Assembly: GCF_022533585.1 (NCBI RefSeq)
Contig: NZ_CP092827.1
Span: 4,070,001 to 4,134,000 of the forward strand
Direction of reading: 5' to 3'
From: Pseudomonas sp. LS.1a
GTDB taxonomy: Bacteria > Pseudomonadota > Gammaproteobacteria > Pseudomonadales > Pseudomonadaceae
DNA: 64,000 bases
Part shown: piece by piece, positions 16,034-23,993 of the stretch
Position numbering within the stretch: position 1 is the stretch's first letter
Layout of the letters: the number at the start of each line of letters is the position of its first letter
Position numbers and translations under genes: made by a program
The notes under the pieces: model-generated
The model's input: the letters and a program-made list of their open reading frames with translations, nothing else
Told to the model about the DNA's origin: nothing
The model's database searches: none

Positions 16034-16514
16034 GGGTCTGTTCTTTTTCCAGCAGTTTGGCGAGACGCTCGCGTTCTTCGGCGGACAACTCATTGGCGCC
16101 CTGCACGGCCGCACTGCGGCGCCGGCGCACGATCAGCGCCAGCACCACGAAACCACCGGCCAGCAAAATCCCCGGGCCGAACCACAGCAGCCAGGTGCGC
16201 CCGCTGAGCGCCGGCTTGTAGCGCACGAAGTCGCCATAGCGGTCAACCATGAAGTCGACGATCTGCTGGTTGCTCTTGCCCTCGCCGAGCATGCGGAAGA
16301 TTTCCCGGCGCAGGTCGGCGGCAATTGGCGCATTGGAGTCGGCGATATCCTGGTTCTGGCACTTGGGGCAACGCAGTTCCTTGGTCAGTTGCTGGTAGCG
16401 CTCACGCTCGGCATCGTCGCGGAACTGGTAGGTGTCGATGGCCGCCTTGGCCACGCCAGCCAGGCTCAACCCCATGAAGAGCCCCAGCATGGCAGCTGCC
16501 AACCCCCGCTTCAT
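16026..16514 (-). CDS. ccmH: Cytochrome c maturation protein CcmH (CycL)
   Basis: The 162-residue protein has a signal sequence ([16 protein letters not shown]), the thioredoxin-type motif LRCPKCQNQ (two cysteines near residues 49 and 52) and one C-terminal membrane helix ([22 protein letters not shown]). It reduces the haem-binding cysteines of apocytochrome c in the periplasm together with CcmG. It overlaps ccmG by 4 bases and ccmI by 8. Confidence 0.95.
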   Translation of the reverse strand: MKRGLAAAMLGLFMGLSLAGVAKAAIDTYQFRDDAERERYQQLTKELRCPKCQNQDIADSNAPIAADLRREIFRMLGEGKSNQQIVDFMVDRYGDFVRYKPALSGRTWLLWFGPGILLAGGFVVLALIVRRRRSAAVQGANELSAEERERLAKLLEKEQTHD

Positions 16515-17047
16515 GGCTTGGCCTCGTCGACCAGGCCCTGGTACAGCGGCGCCAGCTGCTCACGCCAGACCGTGGCATCGACCACGCCCACGTGCTTGTA
16601 GCGGATGATGCCCTTGGCATCGATCAGGAAGGTTTCCGGCGCGCCATAAACGCCCAGGTCCAGGCCCAGGCTGCCCTGCTCGTCACGAATGTCCAGCTGG
16701 TAGGGGTTGTGGAACTCTGCCAGCCACTTCAGGGCTGCCGCATTGTCGTCCTTGTAGTTGACGCCGTGGATCACCACGCCTTGCTGGGCCAGCTGGTTCA
16801 GGTACGGGTGCTCGACCTTGCACGACGGGCACCAGGTGGCCCACACGTTGACCAGTGCCGGGCGGCCCTGCAAGTCGGCCTCGGTCAGGGTACGGTCGCC
16901 CTGGGTCGAGGCCAGGGAAAACGCCGGGAAAGGCTTGCCGATCATTGCCGAGGGCAGCTCGTCGGGCTTGAGGAAAAGCCCCTTGTAGAGGAACACCGCC
17001 ACCAGCAGGAATACCGCCAGGGGGACTACCATGATCCAACGCTTCAT
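16511..17047 (-). CDS. ccmG: Thiol:disulfide oxidoreductase CcmG (DsbE)
   Basis: The 178-residue protein is a membrane-anchored periplasmic thioredoxin with an N-terminal helix (RWIMVVPLAVFLLVAVFLYK). The active site WATWCPSCKVEHP lies near residues 70-82 and the cis-proline region GAPETFLIDAKG near 135-146. It keeps CcmH and apocytochrome c reduced for haem attachment. Start ATG 17047 overlaps the end of ccmF. Confidence 0.95.
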   Translation of the reverse strand: MKRWIMVVPLAVFLLVAVFLYKGLFLKPDELPSAMIGKPFPAFSLASTQGDRTLTEADLQGRPALVNVWATWCPSCKVEHPYLNQLAQQGVVIHGVNYKDDNAAALKWLAEFHNPYQLDIRDEQGSLGLDLGVYGAPETFLIDAKGIIRYKHVGVVDATVWREQLAPLYQGLVDEAKP

Positions 17048-19032
17048 GCAGCTGCTCCAGACACGCCCAGGGCATCACGCACCCGGGTCTTGACCTTGAC
17101 GCGATAGCGCCGGTCGAGGGCCGCCAGCAACCCGCCCAGGCCGGTCAGCAGACCACCCAGCCAGATCCAGCGGACGTAAGGCTTGATATGTACGCGCACC
17201 GCCCAGGCGCCGTTCTCCAGCGGTTCGCCGAGGGCGACATACAGGTCACGGGTAAAGCCGGCATCGATACCGGCTTCGGTCATCATCGACTGCTGCACGG
17301 TATACAGGCGTTTTTCCGGGTGCAGGGTGGTCACTTCACGGCCATCGCGGCTGACCACCACAGTGCCCTTGTCGGAAATGAAGTTCGGCCCTTCGAAGTG
17401 CCTCGCCCCCTGGAACAGGAAGTGGTAGCCGCCCAGCTCCACGCTCTCGCCCGGCGCCATGCGCAGGTCGCGTTCGGCACTGTTGTTGCTCGACAGCACC
17501 ACGCCCAGCGCGCACACCGCCAGGCCCAGGTGCGCCAGCTGCATGCCCCAGTAGCTGCGGCCCAGGCCGGGCAGGCCCTTGAGCAGGCCTTTGTGGCGGG
17601 TCTTGTCGAGTATGTCACGTAGCCCGCCCAGCACCACCCAGGCAGCCAGGGCGAAGGCGGTCAGGGTCGGCCAGTCGAAGTCGTCGACGATAAAGCCCGC
17701 CACCGGCGCAAGGATGGCGCTGCCAAGCAGCACCGGGGTCATCATGCTGGCCAGCCATTTGCCGGGGGTGTCTTTCCAGCGCACCACCACGCCCACGCCC
17801 AGCACCACCATCAGCAGCGCCATCAGCGGCAGGAACAAGGCATCGAAATACGGTGGGCCGACCGACAGCTTGGCCCCGGTCAGCGCATCGAGCACCAGTG
17901 GGTACAGGGTGCCGAGCAGAATCATCGAGGCCGCCACTACCAGCACCAGGTTATTGGCCAGCAGCAGTGTCTCGCGCGACCACAGGGCAAAGCCGACCTG
18001 GCTCTTGACCACCGGTGCGCGCAGGGCGAACAGGGTGAGCGAACCACCGACCACGAACAGCAGGAAGATCAGGATGAAAATGCCCCGCGACGGGTCGGCG
18101 GCAAACGCGTGCACCGAGGTCAGCACACCGGAACGCACCAGGAAGGTACCCAGCAGGCTCAGCGAGAACGCGGCAATTGCCAGCAGCACGGTCCAGCTCT
18201 TGAACACCCCGCGCTTCTCGGTCACCGCAAGCGAGTGGATCAGCGCCGTGCCCACCAGCCAAGGCATGAACGAGGCGTTTTCCACCGGGTCCCAGAACCA
18301 CCAGCCACCCCAGCCCAGTTCATAGTAGGCCCACCACGAGCCCAAGGTAATGCCGACGCCGAGGAAGGCCCAGGCAACGATGGTCCAGGGCCGCGACCAG
18401 CGCGCCCAGGCGGCGTCCAGGCGGCCGCCGAGCAAGGCGGCGATGGCAAAGGCGAAGGCCACCGAGAAACCGACGTAGCCCATGTACAGCATCGGCGGGT
18501 GGACGATCAGGCCAAAGTCCTGCAGCAGCGGGTTGAGGTCACGGCCATCGGTCGGCACCTGCGGCAGCAAGCGCTGGAACGGGTTGGAGGTGATGATCAG
18601 GAAGCTCAGGAAGCCCACGCTGATCATGCCCATTACCGCCAGCACGCGGGCCAGCATCACCTGCGGCAACTGCCGCGAGAACACCGACACGGCGAAGGTC
18701 CAGCCGCCGAGGATCAGCGCCCACAGCAGCAGCGAACCTTCGTGGGCGCCCCACACGGCGCTGAACTTGTAGTACCAGGGCAAGGCGCTGTTGGAGTTGC
18801 TGGCCACATAGGCGACCGAGAAGTTGTCGGTCATGAAGGCATGGGTGAGGCAGGCGAAGGCAAAAGCCAGGAAGGCGAACTGCCCCCATGCCGCCGGCCG
18901 CGCCAGGCTCATCCACAGGCTGTCGCCACGCCAGGCACCGAGCAGCGGCACGCTGGCCTGCACGGCGGCAAAGCAGATCGCCAGGATCATCGCCAGCTGG
19001 CCCAGTTCGGGGATCACCAGCGCCGCGTTCAT
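17044..19032 (-). CDS. ccmF: Cytochrome c haem lyase subunit CcmF
   Basis: The 662-residue protein has about fifteen membrane segments and the haem-handling WWD motif [19 protein letters not shown] near residues 230-250. It also has the [17 protein letters not shown] and [17 protein letters not shown] segments. With CcmH and CcmI it ligates haem from holo-CcmE to apocytochrome c at the periplasmic face. Full family length. The ATG at 19032 overlaps the ccmE stop region (ATGA), implying translational coupling. Confidence 0.96.
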   Translation of the reverse strand: MNAALVIPELGQLAMILAICFAAVQASVPLLGAWRGDSLWMSLARPAAWGQFAFLAFAFACLTHAFMTDNFSVAYVASNSNSALPWYYKFSAVWGAHEGSLLLWALILGGWTFAVSVFSRQLPQVMLARVLAVMGMISVGFLSFLIITSNPFQRLLPQVPTDGRDLNPLLQDFGLIVHPPMLYMGYVGFSVAFAFAIAALLGGRLDAAWARWSRPWTIVAWAFLGVGITLGSWWAYYELGWGGWWFWDPVENASFMPWLVGTALIHSLAVTEKRGVFKSWTVLLAIAAFSLSLLGTFLVRSGVLTSVHAFAADPSRGIFILIFLLFVVGGSLTLFALRAPVVKSQVGFALWSRETLLLANNLVLVVAASMILLGTLYPLVLDALTGAKLSVGPPYFDALFLPLMALLMVVLGVGVVVRWKDTPGKWLASMMTPVLLGSAILAPVAGFIVDDFDWPTLTAFALAAWVVLGGLRDILDKTRHKGLLKGLPGLGRSYWGMQLAHLGLAVCALGVVLSSNNSAERDLRMAPGESVELGGYHFLFQGARHFEGPNFISDKGTVVVSRDGREVTTLHPEKRLYTVQQSMMTEAGIDAGFTRDLYVALGEPLENGAWAVRVHIKPYVRWIWLGGLLTGLGGLLAALDRRYRVKVKTRVRDALGVSGAAA

Positions 19033-19484
19033 GGTTTGGCCTCCCCGCCGGTGGCGGCCTGGCCGCTTTCCTTCAGGGCCTTGGTGACCTCGGGCGGCAT
19101 GTACTTCTCGTCGTGCTTGGCCAGTACTTCATCGGCCACCACCACACCGTCGGCGTTGAGCTTGCCAAGGGCGACGATGCCCTGGCCTTCGCGGAACAGG
19201 TCGGGGAGGATGCCACGGTAGGTAATCGGTACCGACTTGTTGAAGTCGGTGACCACGAAGCGCACGTCCAGCGAATCGGACGAACGCTGCACCGAGCCTT
19301 TCTCGACCATGCCGCCGGCGCGGATGCGGGTGTCCAGCGGCGCCTCGCCGTTGGCGATCTGGGTCGGGGTGTAGAACAGGTTGATGTTCTGCTGCAATGC
19401 GCTCAAGGCAAAGCCGACGGCAACCCCGACGCCGACCAGCAGGCCGACGATGAGCAACAGGCGTTTCTTGCGCTGCGGATTCAC
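19029..19484 (-). CDS. ccmE: Haem chaperone CcmE (CycJ)
   Basis: The 151-residue protein has one N-terminal membrane helix ([20 protein letters not shown]) and a periplasmic OB-fold. The HDEKY segment ([13 protein letters not shown], near residues 122-134) holds the histidine that binds haem covalently. It receives haem from CcmC and gives it to CcmF. It overlaps both neighbouring ccm genes by 4 bases. Confidence 0.96.
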   Translation of the reverse strand: MNPQRKKRLLLIVGLLVGVGVAVGFALSALQQNINLFYTPTQIANGEAPLDTRIRAGGMVEKGSVQRSSDSLDVRFVVTDFNKSVPITYRGILPDLFREGQGIVALGKLNADGVVVADEVLAKHDEKYMPPEVTKALKESGQAATGGEAKP

Positions 19485-19657
19485 TGGTTGTTCTCCCGGC
19501 GCAAACGGCGCGCCTCATCTTGCAGGTAGCGACGGCGGGCCAGCACGGGCGCGGCGACGTTCAGCGCCAGCACCGCCAGGCAGATGCCATAGGCCGTCCA
19601 CACGTACAGGCCATGGTGGCCCATGGCGAGAAAGTCACCGAAGGTGGCAAAACTCAT
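19481..19657 (-). CDS. ccmD: Cytochrome c maturation protein CcmD
   Basis: This 58-residue single-span membrane protein ([20 protein letters not shown]) with a basic C-terminal tail ([15 protein letters not shown]) matches CcmD. CcmD helps release holo-CcmE from CcmABC. The start is set at ATG 19657, which overlaps the ccmC stop; a longer upstream reading would add non-family residues. Confidence 0.9.
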   Translation of the reverse strand: MSFATFGDFLAMGHHGLYVWTAYGICLAVLALNVAAPVLARRRYLQDEARRLRRENNQ

Positions 19658-20421
19658 TGTGCGGCCCTCCGCCCCAGGCTGTTCAATACTTCGTCCTTGA
19701 CCCAACTGGCGCGCGCCTCGCGCTTGAGCACTTCAAGGCGCATGCGCAGCAACAGCACCGCGCCAAAGAAGCAGTAGAAGCCCAGCGCCGTGCACAGCAG
19801 CGGCAGCCACATTTCCGCGGGCATCGCCGGTTTTTCCGTGAGGGTGAAGGTGGCCCCCTGGTGCAGGGTGTTCCACCACTCCACCGAGTACTTGATGATC
19901 GGGATGTTCACCACACCGACAATCGCCAGTACCGCACAGGCCTTGGCTGCACTGTCACGATTACTGATTGCCTGGCCCAGCGCAATGATGCCGAAGTACA
20001 GGAACAGCAGGATGAGCATGGACGTAAGGCGAGCATCCCAGACCCACCAGCTACCCCAGGTCGGCTTGCCCCAGATGGCGCCGGTGACCAGCGCCACGGC
20101 GGTCATCCAGGCACCGATCGGTGCGGCGCATTGCAAGGCGACGTCGGCCAGTTTCATCTTCCACACCAGCCCCACCACCCCGGCCACTGCCAGCAGCACA
20201 TAGCAGGACTGCGCCAGCATCGCCGCCGGCACGTGGATGTAGATGATGCGGAAGCTGTTGCCTTGCTGGTAGTCCTGGGGAGCGAAGGCCAGGCCCCAGG
20301 TGATGCCCACCAGCAGCAGGAGCACGGCTGCGCCGGCAAGCCACGGCAGCATGCGGCCGCTGATGGCATAGAACCATTTGGGAGAGCCCAGCTTGTGGAA
20401 CCACGTCCAGCTTATTTTCAT
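19654..20421 (-). CDS. ccmC: Haem transporter/handling protein CcmC
   Basis: The 255-residue protein has six membrane segments and the WWD motif of the haem-handling family ([20 protein letters not shown], near residues 122-141). Histidines on the flanking periplasmic loops ([20 protein letters not shown]) are in the expected places. It attaches haem to CcmE with CcmD. Full length for the family. Confidence 0.96.
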   Translation of the reverse strand: MKISWTWFHKLGSPKWFYAISGRMLPWLAGAAVLLLLVGITWGLAFAPQDYQQGNSFRIIYIHVPAAMLAQSCYVLLAVAGVVGLVWKMKLADVALQCAAPIGAWMTAVALVTGAIWGKPTWGSWWVWDARLTSMLILLFLYFGIIALGQAISNRDSAAKACAVLAIVGVVNIPIIKYSVEWWNTLHQGATFTLTEKPAMPAEMWLPLLCTALGFYCFFGAVLLLRMRLEVLKREARASWVKDEVLNSLGRRAAQ

Positions 20422-20467
20422 CAGGGTACATCCAGGGTGTTGGCCGGGCTTGAAAGCCCGGGACTCG

Positions 20468-21136
20468 TTATTCGCCGACGCTGATCTTCAGGCCGGCCGC
20501 TATCGCAAAGGGTGCCAGGGTCACGGCCAGGGCCGTCAGGCTGGCGAGCCAGAGCAGGTGGCCGGTTGCCGGCATATTCTGCAACGCCGCTTGCAACGCA
20601 CCACTGCCCAGGATCAATACAGGGATATACAACGGCAGAATCAGCAATGCCAGCAGCAAACCGCCGCGCTTCAGACCGACTGTCAGCGCCGCGCCCACCG
20701 CGCCCAGCAGGCTCAGCACCGGCGTGCCCAGCAGCAGCGAGCCCAGCAGCACCGGCAGGCAATGGCTCGGCAGCCCCAGCATCAGCGCCAGCAGCGGCGC
20801 CAACAATACCAGCGCCAGCCCGGAAAAGATCCAGTGCGCCAGCACCTTGGCCAGCACCAGCAGCGGCAACGGGTGCGGCGACAGCACCCACTGCTCCAGC
20901 GAGCCGTCCTCGAAGTCGCTGCGGAACAGGCCGTCCAGCGACAGCAGCACTGCCAACAGTGCCGCCACCCAGACCAGGCCCGGCGACAAGGTTTGCAACA
21001 ATTGGCTTTCCGGGCCGACCGCCAGCGGGAACAAGGCAACCACGATAGCGAAGAACACCAACGGGTTGGCCAGCTCGGCCGGGCGGCGGAACAACAGGCG
21101 CGCTTCGCGGCGCAACAACAGGATGAATACGCTCAT
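20468..21136 (-). CDS. ccmB: Haem exporter subunit CcmB
   Basis: The 222-residue protein with six membrane segments is the permease partner of CcmA. Signatures are [20 protein letters not shown] at the N-terminus, [18 protein letters not shown] (residues about 70-90) and [14 protein letters not shown]. Start ATG 21136 overlaps the ccmA stop as ATGA. A 46-base gap separates it from ccmC. The CcmAB complex uses ATP to release holo-CcmE. Confidence 0.95.
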   Translation of the reverse strand: MSVFILLLRREARLLFRRPAELANPLVFFAIVVALFPLAVGPESQLLQTLSPGLVWVAALLAVLLSLDGLFRSDFEDGSLEQWVLSPHPLPLLVLAKVLAHWIFSGLALVLLAPLLALMLGLPSHCLPVLLGSLLLGTPVLSLLGAVGAALTVGLKRGGLLLALLILPLYIPVLILGSGALQAALQNMPATGHLLWLASLTALAVTLAPFAIAAGLKISVGE

Positions 21137-21765
21137 GCCGCCCATTGCCCCAGGTTCAGTTCACGGTATCCGGAGGGCTTGCGTTCCAGCGTGTGGTGGG
21201 TGGTCAGCACCACTGTGCCACCCTGCTCGCAGTGGGCCGCCAGGTGCGCTTCGAGCTGCGCCACGCCCTGCTTGTCGAGGGCGGTGAACGGTTCGTCGAG
21301 GATCCACAGCGGCGGGCTGGCCAGGTACAGCCGGGCCAGGGCCACGCGGCGCTGCTGGCCGGCAGACAGGGTGTGGCAGGGCACATCTTCGAAACCACGC
21401 AGGCCGACGGCCGCCAGTGCCGCCCAGATTGCCTCGCGGCTGGCCGGCTGGTGCAGGGCGCACAGCCAGGTAAGGTTCTCTTCGGCGGTGAGCAGGTCCT
21501 TGATGCCGGCGGCGTGGCCGATCCACAGCAGGATGCTGGCCAGGGCGTGGCGCTGCTCGGCCAGTGGCCTGCCGCCCAGCAGGATCTGCCCGGCCGTCGG
21601 CTGCATCAAGCCGGCCAGCAGGCGCAGCAGGCTGGTCTTGCCGCTGCCGTTGGGGCCGCTGATCTGCAGCATGTCGCCCGGCCGCAGCTCGAAAGCGAGA
21701 TGCTCGAACAGCAGGCGCCAGTCGCGCTCGCAGGCCAGGCCCGCGGCTTGGAGGTGAAGGGTCAC
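21133..21765 (-). CDS. ccmA: Haem exporter ATP-binding protein CcmA
   Basis: The 210-residue ABC ATPase has Walker [18 protein letters not shown] (near residues 38-54), the signature [14 protein letters not shown] (near 133-146) and Walker [13 protein letters not shown] (near 153-164). The switch histidine lies in VVLTTHH. It powers the CcmAB complex. It is the first gene of the operon; the divergent fliK-like gene begins 268 bases away across a REP pair. Confidence 0.95.
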   Translation of the reverse strand: MTLHLQAAGLACERDWRLLFEHLAFELRPGDMLQISGPNGSGKTSLLRLLAGLMQPTAGQILLGGRPLAEQRHALASILLWIGHAAGIKDLLTAEENLTWLCALHQPASREAIWAALAAVGLRGFEDVPCHTLSAGQQRRVALARLYLASPPLWILDEPFTALDKQGVAQLEAHLAAHCEQGGTVVLTTHHTLERKPSGYRELNLGQWAA

Positions 21766-21785
21766 GGTTTCGCCTTATCTTTGTA

Positions 21786-21918
21786 GGGTTCTGGAGCGGT
21801 GTCGTCTGCTTCGCGGGCACGCCCGCTCCCACAAGGTTTTACGCAGTGCTCGATAGGTGCGCAAAACCCTGTGGGAGCGGGCGTGCCCGCGAAGCAGACG
21901 ACACCGCTCCAGAACCCT
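21786..21918. repeat. Extended REP pair with 51-base arms
   Basis: The arms 21786-21836 and 21868-21918 are complementary over about 51 bases. They include the REP core and an extra non-REP flank (GGGTTCTGGAGCGGTGTCGT). This is longer than the other REP pairs in the window and sits between the divergent ccmA and fliK-like genes. Confidence 0.9.
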
Positions 21919-22020
21919 TGTGTCTCAAGTCGCCCCCCTCGCTGCCGTTATACTGGCAACGACGGACGGTCGGCATTATTACACGCACCGCCGCGCTGCC
22001 AAGAGGGCGGGTTCGACAGG

Positions 22021-22030
22021 TTGTATACAA
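22021..22030. promoter_or_regulatory. TTGTATACAA palindrome abutting the fliK-like start codon
   Basis: The 10-base palindrome ends 2 bases before the ATG at 22033. The identical 10-mer lies in the NCS1 permease control region (7301-7310). It occupies the place of the ribosome-binding site, so it could be an operator, a -10-like element or chance. Confidence 0.3.
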
Positions 22031-22032
22031 TC

Positions 22033-23589
22033 ATGACTGAAATCAATAGTCTCGGCGCACAAACCGCGATCAGCCCCCAGGCTCTCAAGGCGGGCATGAC
22101 CGGCGAACTGCTACGCCTGACGCAACCGCAGCCCGGATTGATGGCCCCCGGCGAGACCGCGCAGGCCGAGGTCATGTCGTTACGCCAGGTGGGCCAGGAC
22201 TTCCAGCTGGTACTGCGACTGATTCAGGCCAACGGCACTCAGACCCAGCTGCAAGCCAGCGCCAGCCAGCCCCTGCCCCAAGGTAGCCAGGTCACGGTCA
22301 GCCAGACCGAAAGCAATCGCCTGGCGGTCATGCTGCAGCAGGCCAGCGCCAGCCAGGTCGCCACCCTCACCCGCCTGGACACCAGCAAGGTGCCGGTCGG
22401 CACCCTGCTGCAGGGCAAGGTCCTGACCAACCAGGCGCTGGCCCAAACACCCGGCCAGCCCGCCGTCTACCGGGCGCTGGTCAGCCTGCTCAACAGTGCC
22501 CAGGCGGGCGCAACCCTGAGCGTGGACAGCCCGCGACCGCTGGCCGTCGGCAGCCTGCTCAGCGCGCTGGTGCAGGGCGACCAGTCGTTGCGTTTCGTAC
22601 CGCTCAGCGGCCGCCAGGACCAGCTCAGCATTGCCCAGCAGCTGCTGACCCAGCAAAACCGCCAGGCTTCGCTGCCCGGCCTGCTCAATGCCCTGCAACA
22701 GGTGGCCCGCGACCCGGGCGCCGATGGCGAATTGCGAGCCAGCGCCGAACGCCTGCTGGCGAGCCTGCCAGAAGCCCGGCAACTGGGTGATGCCAAGGCA
22801 GTGGCGCAGGCCCTGAACAACAGCGGTGCCTTTCTCGAAGCCAAACTGCTGGGCGGTTTCCCGGCCAGCGTCGCCACCGACCTCAAGGCCCACTTGCTGC
22901 GGCTGATCACCATCACGCCGGCAAGCGTACCCGGGGCGCCCAACCTGGCGCCCGCCAGCCTGGCCGTTACCATGCCGGCCCTGGCCCGCAGCGCGCTGGG
23001 CATGCTCGAACGGGTCAGCCCCAAGCCGCAGCCGGGCGCATTCCCGCTGCCGTCGCGCCTGCTCAAGGCCATGGAGGACGAAGGCGACCTGCAACAACTG
23101 CTGCGCCTGGCCGCCGCTGCCGTATCGCGCCTGCAAAGCCATGCCATGAGCAGCCTGCAACAAACCGGCACCCTGGAAAACGGCAACCTGCAGACCACCT
23201 GGCAAACCGAAGTGCCGATCCGTCACGGCCAGGAGTTCATCCCGTTGCAGGTCAAGCTGCAGCGCGAGGAAACGCCACAACAGCAGGCCGACCGCCAGCA
23301 CGACGTGCAAGACCCGCTGCAAGCCTTGTGGCGTATCGAACTGGCCTTCGACCTGTCGCCCCTTGGCCCGTTGCAGGTGCAGGCACAACTGAGCCAGGGC
23401 CGCCTGAGCGGGCAGCTGTGGGCAGAACGCGAACAAACCGCCCGGCTCATCGACACCCAGCTCGGTGCCCTGCGTGAACGCCTGCTGGCCCGCGGCCTGG
23501 ACGTTGGCGACCTGGAATGCCACCCCGGCATACCGCCACAAGGCCCGCGCACACGGGTAGAACAACGCTGGGTGGATGAAAACGCATGA
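22033..23589 (+). CDS. FliK-family hook-length-control-like protein (second copy)
   Basis: The 518-residue protein is Gln/Ala/Leu-rich with low complexity through about residue 420. It ends in a domain resembling the FliK C-terminal core (about residues 425-515: WRIELAFDLSPLGPLQVQAQ, LSGQLWAEREQTARLIDTQL, ALRERLLARGLDVGDLECHP). A canonical fliK is present at 46828-48099, so this is a paralogue. It overlaps the next gene, an FlhB C-terminal-domain homologue, by 4 bases, suggesting the two work together in export-substrate switching. The ATG 22033 lacks a clear ribosome site. It lies on the strand opposite to the main cluster. Confidence 0.75.
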   Translation: MTEINSLGAQTAISPQALKAGMTGELLRLTQPQPGLMAPGETAQAEVMSLRQVGQDFQLVLRLIQANGTQTQLQASASQPLPQGSQVTVSQTESNRLAVMLQQASASQVATLTRLDTSKVPVGTLLQGKVLTNQALAQTPGQPAVYRALVSLLNSAQAGATLSVDSPRPLAVGSLLSALVQGDQSLRFVPLSGRQDQLSIAQQLLTQQNRQASLPGLLNALQQVARDPGADGELRASAERLLASLPEARQLGDAKAVAQALNNSGAFLEAKLLGGFPASVATDLKAHLLRLITITPASVPGAPNLAPASLAVTMPALARSALGMLERVSPKPQPGAFPLPSRLLKAMEDEGDLQQLLRLAAAAVSRLQSHAMSSLQQTGTLENGNLQTTWQTEVPIRHGQEFIPLQVKLQREETPQQQADRQHDVQDPLQALWRIELAFDLSPLGPLQVQAQLSQGRLSGQLWAEREQTARLIDTQLGALRERLLARGLDVGDLECHPGIPPQGPRTRVEQRWVDENA

Positions 23590-23924
23590 CTCAGAAGCAC
23601 ACACGCCAGGCCATCGCCCTGAGCTACGATGGCCAGCAGGCCCCGACCCTCAGCGCCAAGGGCGACGACGCGCTGGCCGAAGCCATCCTGGCCCTGGCCC
23701 GCGAACACGAGGTGCCGATCTACGAAAACGCCGAGCTGGTGCGCCTGCTGGCGCGCCTGGAGCTGGGCGAGCAGATCCCGGAAGCACTGTACCTGACCAT
23801 TGCCGAAATCATCGCCTTTGCCTGGCAGCTGCGCGGCAAGGTGCCCGCCGGCTTCAGCGACGAACCCGCTGCACCACGGGACATCACCCCCGTTACCGCC
23901 CTGCTGCCACCAGCCGACCGGTAG
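23586..23924 (+). CDS. Free-standing FlhB C-terminal-domain-like export switch protein
   Basis: The 112-residue protein aligns with the cytoplasmic domain of FlhB/YscU. Its IALSYDGQQAPTLSAKGDDA segment stands where FlhB has its conserved beta-strand after the NPTH cleavage site. The downstream helical region (REHEVPIYENAELVRLLARL, IPEALYLTIAEIIAFAWQLR) is characteristic of the family. The autocleavage motif NPTH and all membrane segments are absent; full FlhB is at 41244-42386. Such short homologues can substitute for the FlhB cytoplasmic fragment in some bacteria. It overlaps the fliK-like gene (ATGA), implying coupling. Confidence 0.8.
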   Translation: MTQKHTRQAIALSYDGQQAPTLSAKGDDALAEAILALAREHEVPIYENAELVRLLARLELGEQIPEALYLTIAEIIAFAWQLRGKVPAGFSDEPAAPRDITPVTALLPPADR

Positions 23925-23993
23925 TTATCTACCACCTTCGCCAGCGCCAGCCGTTCAGCCTTGCCATTTTCTCCGATGAGCAAGGTAAACCGC

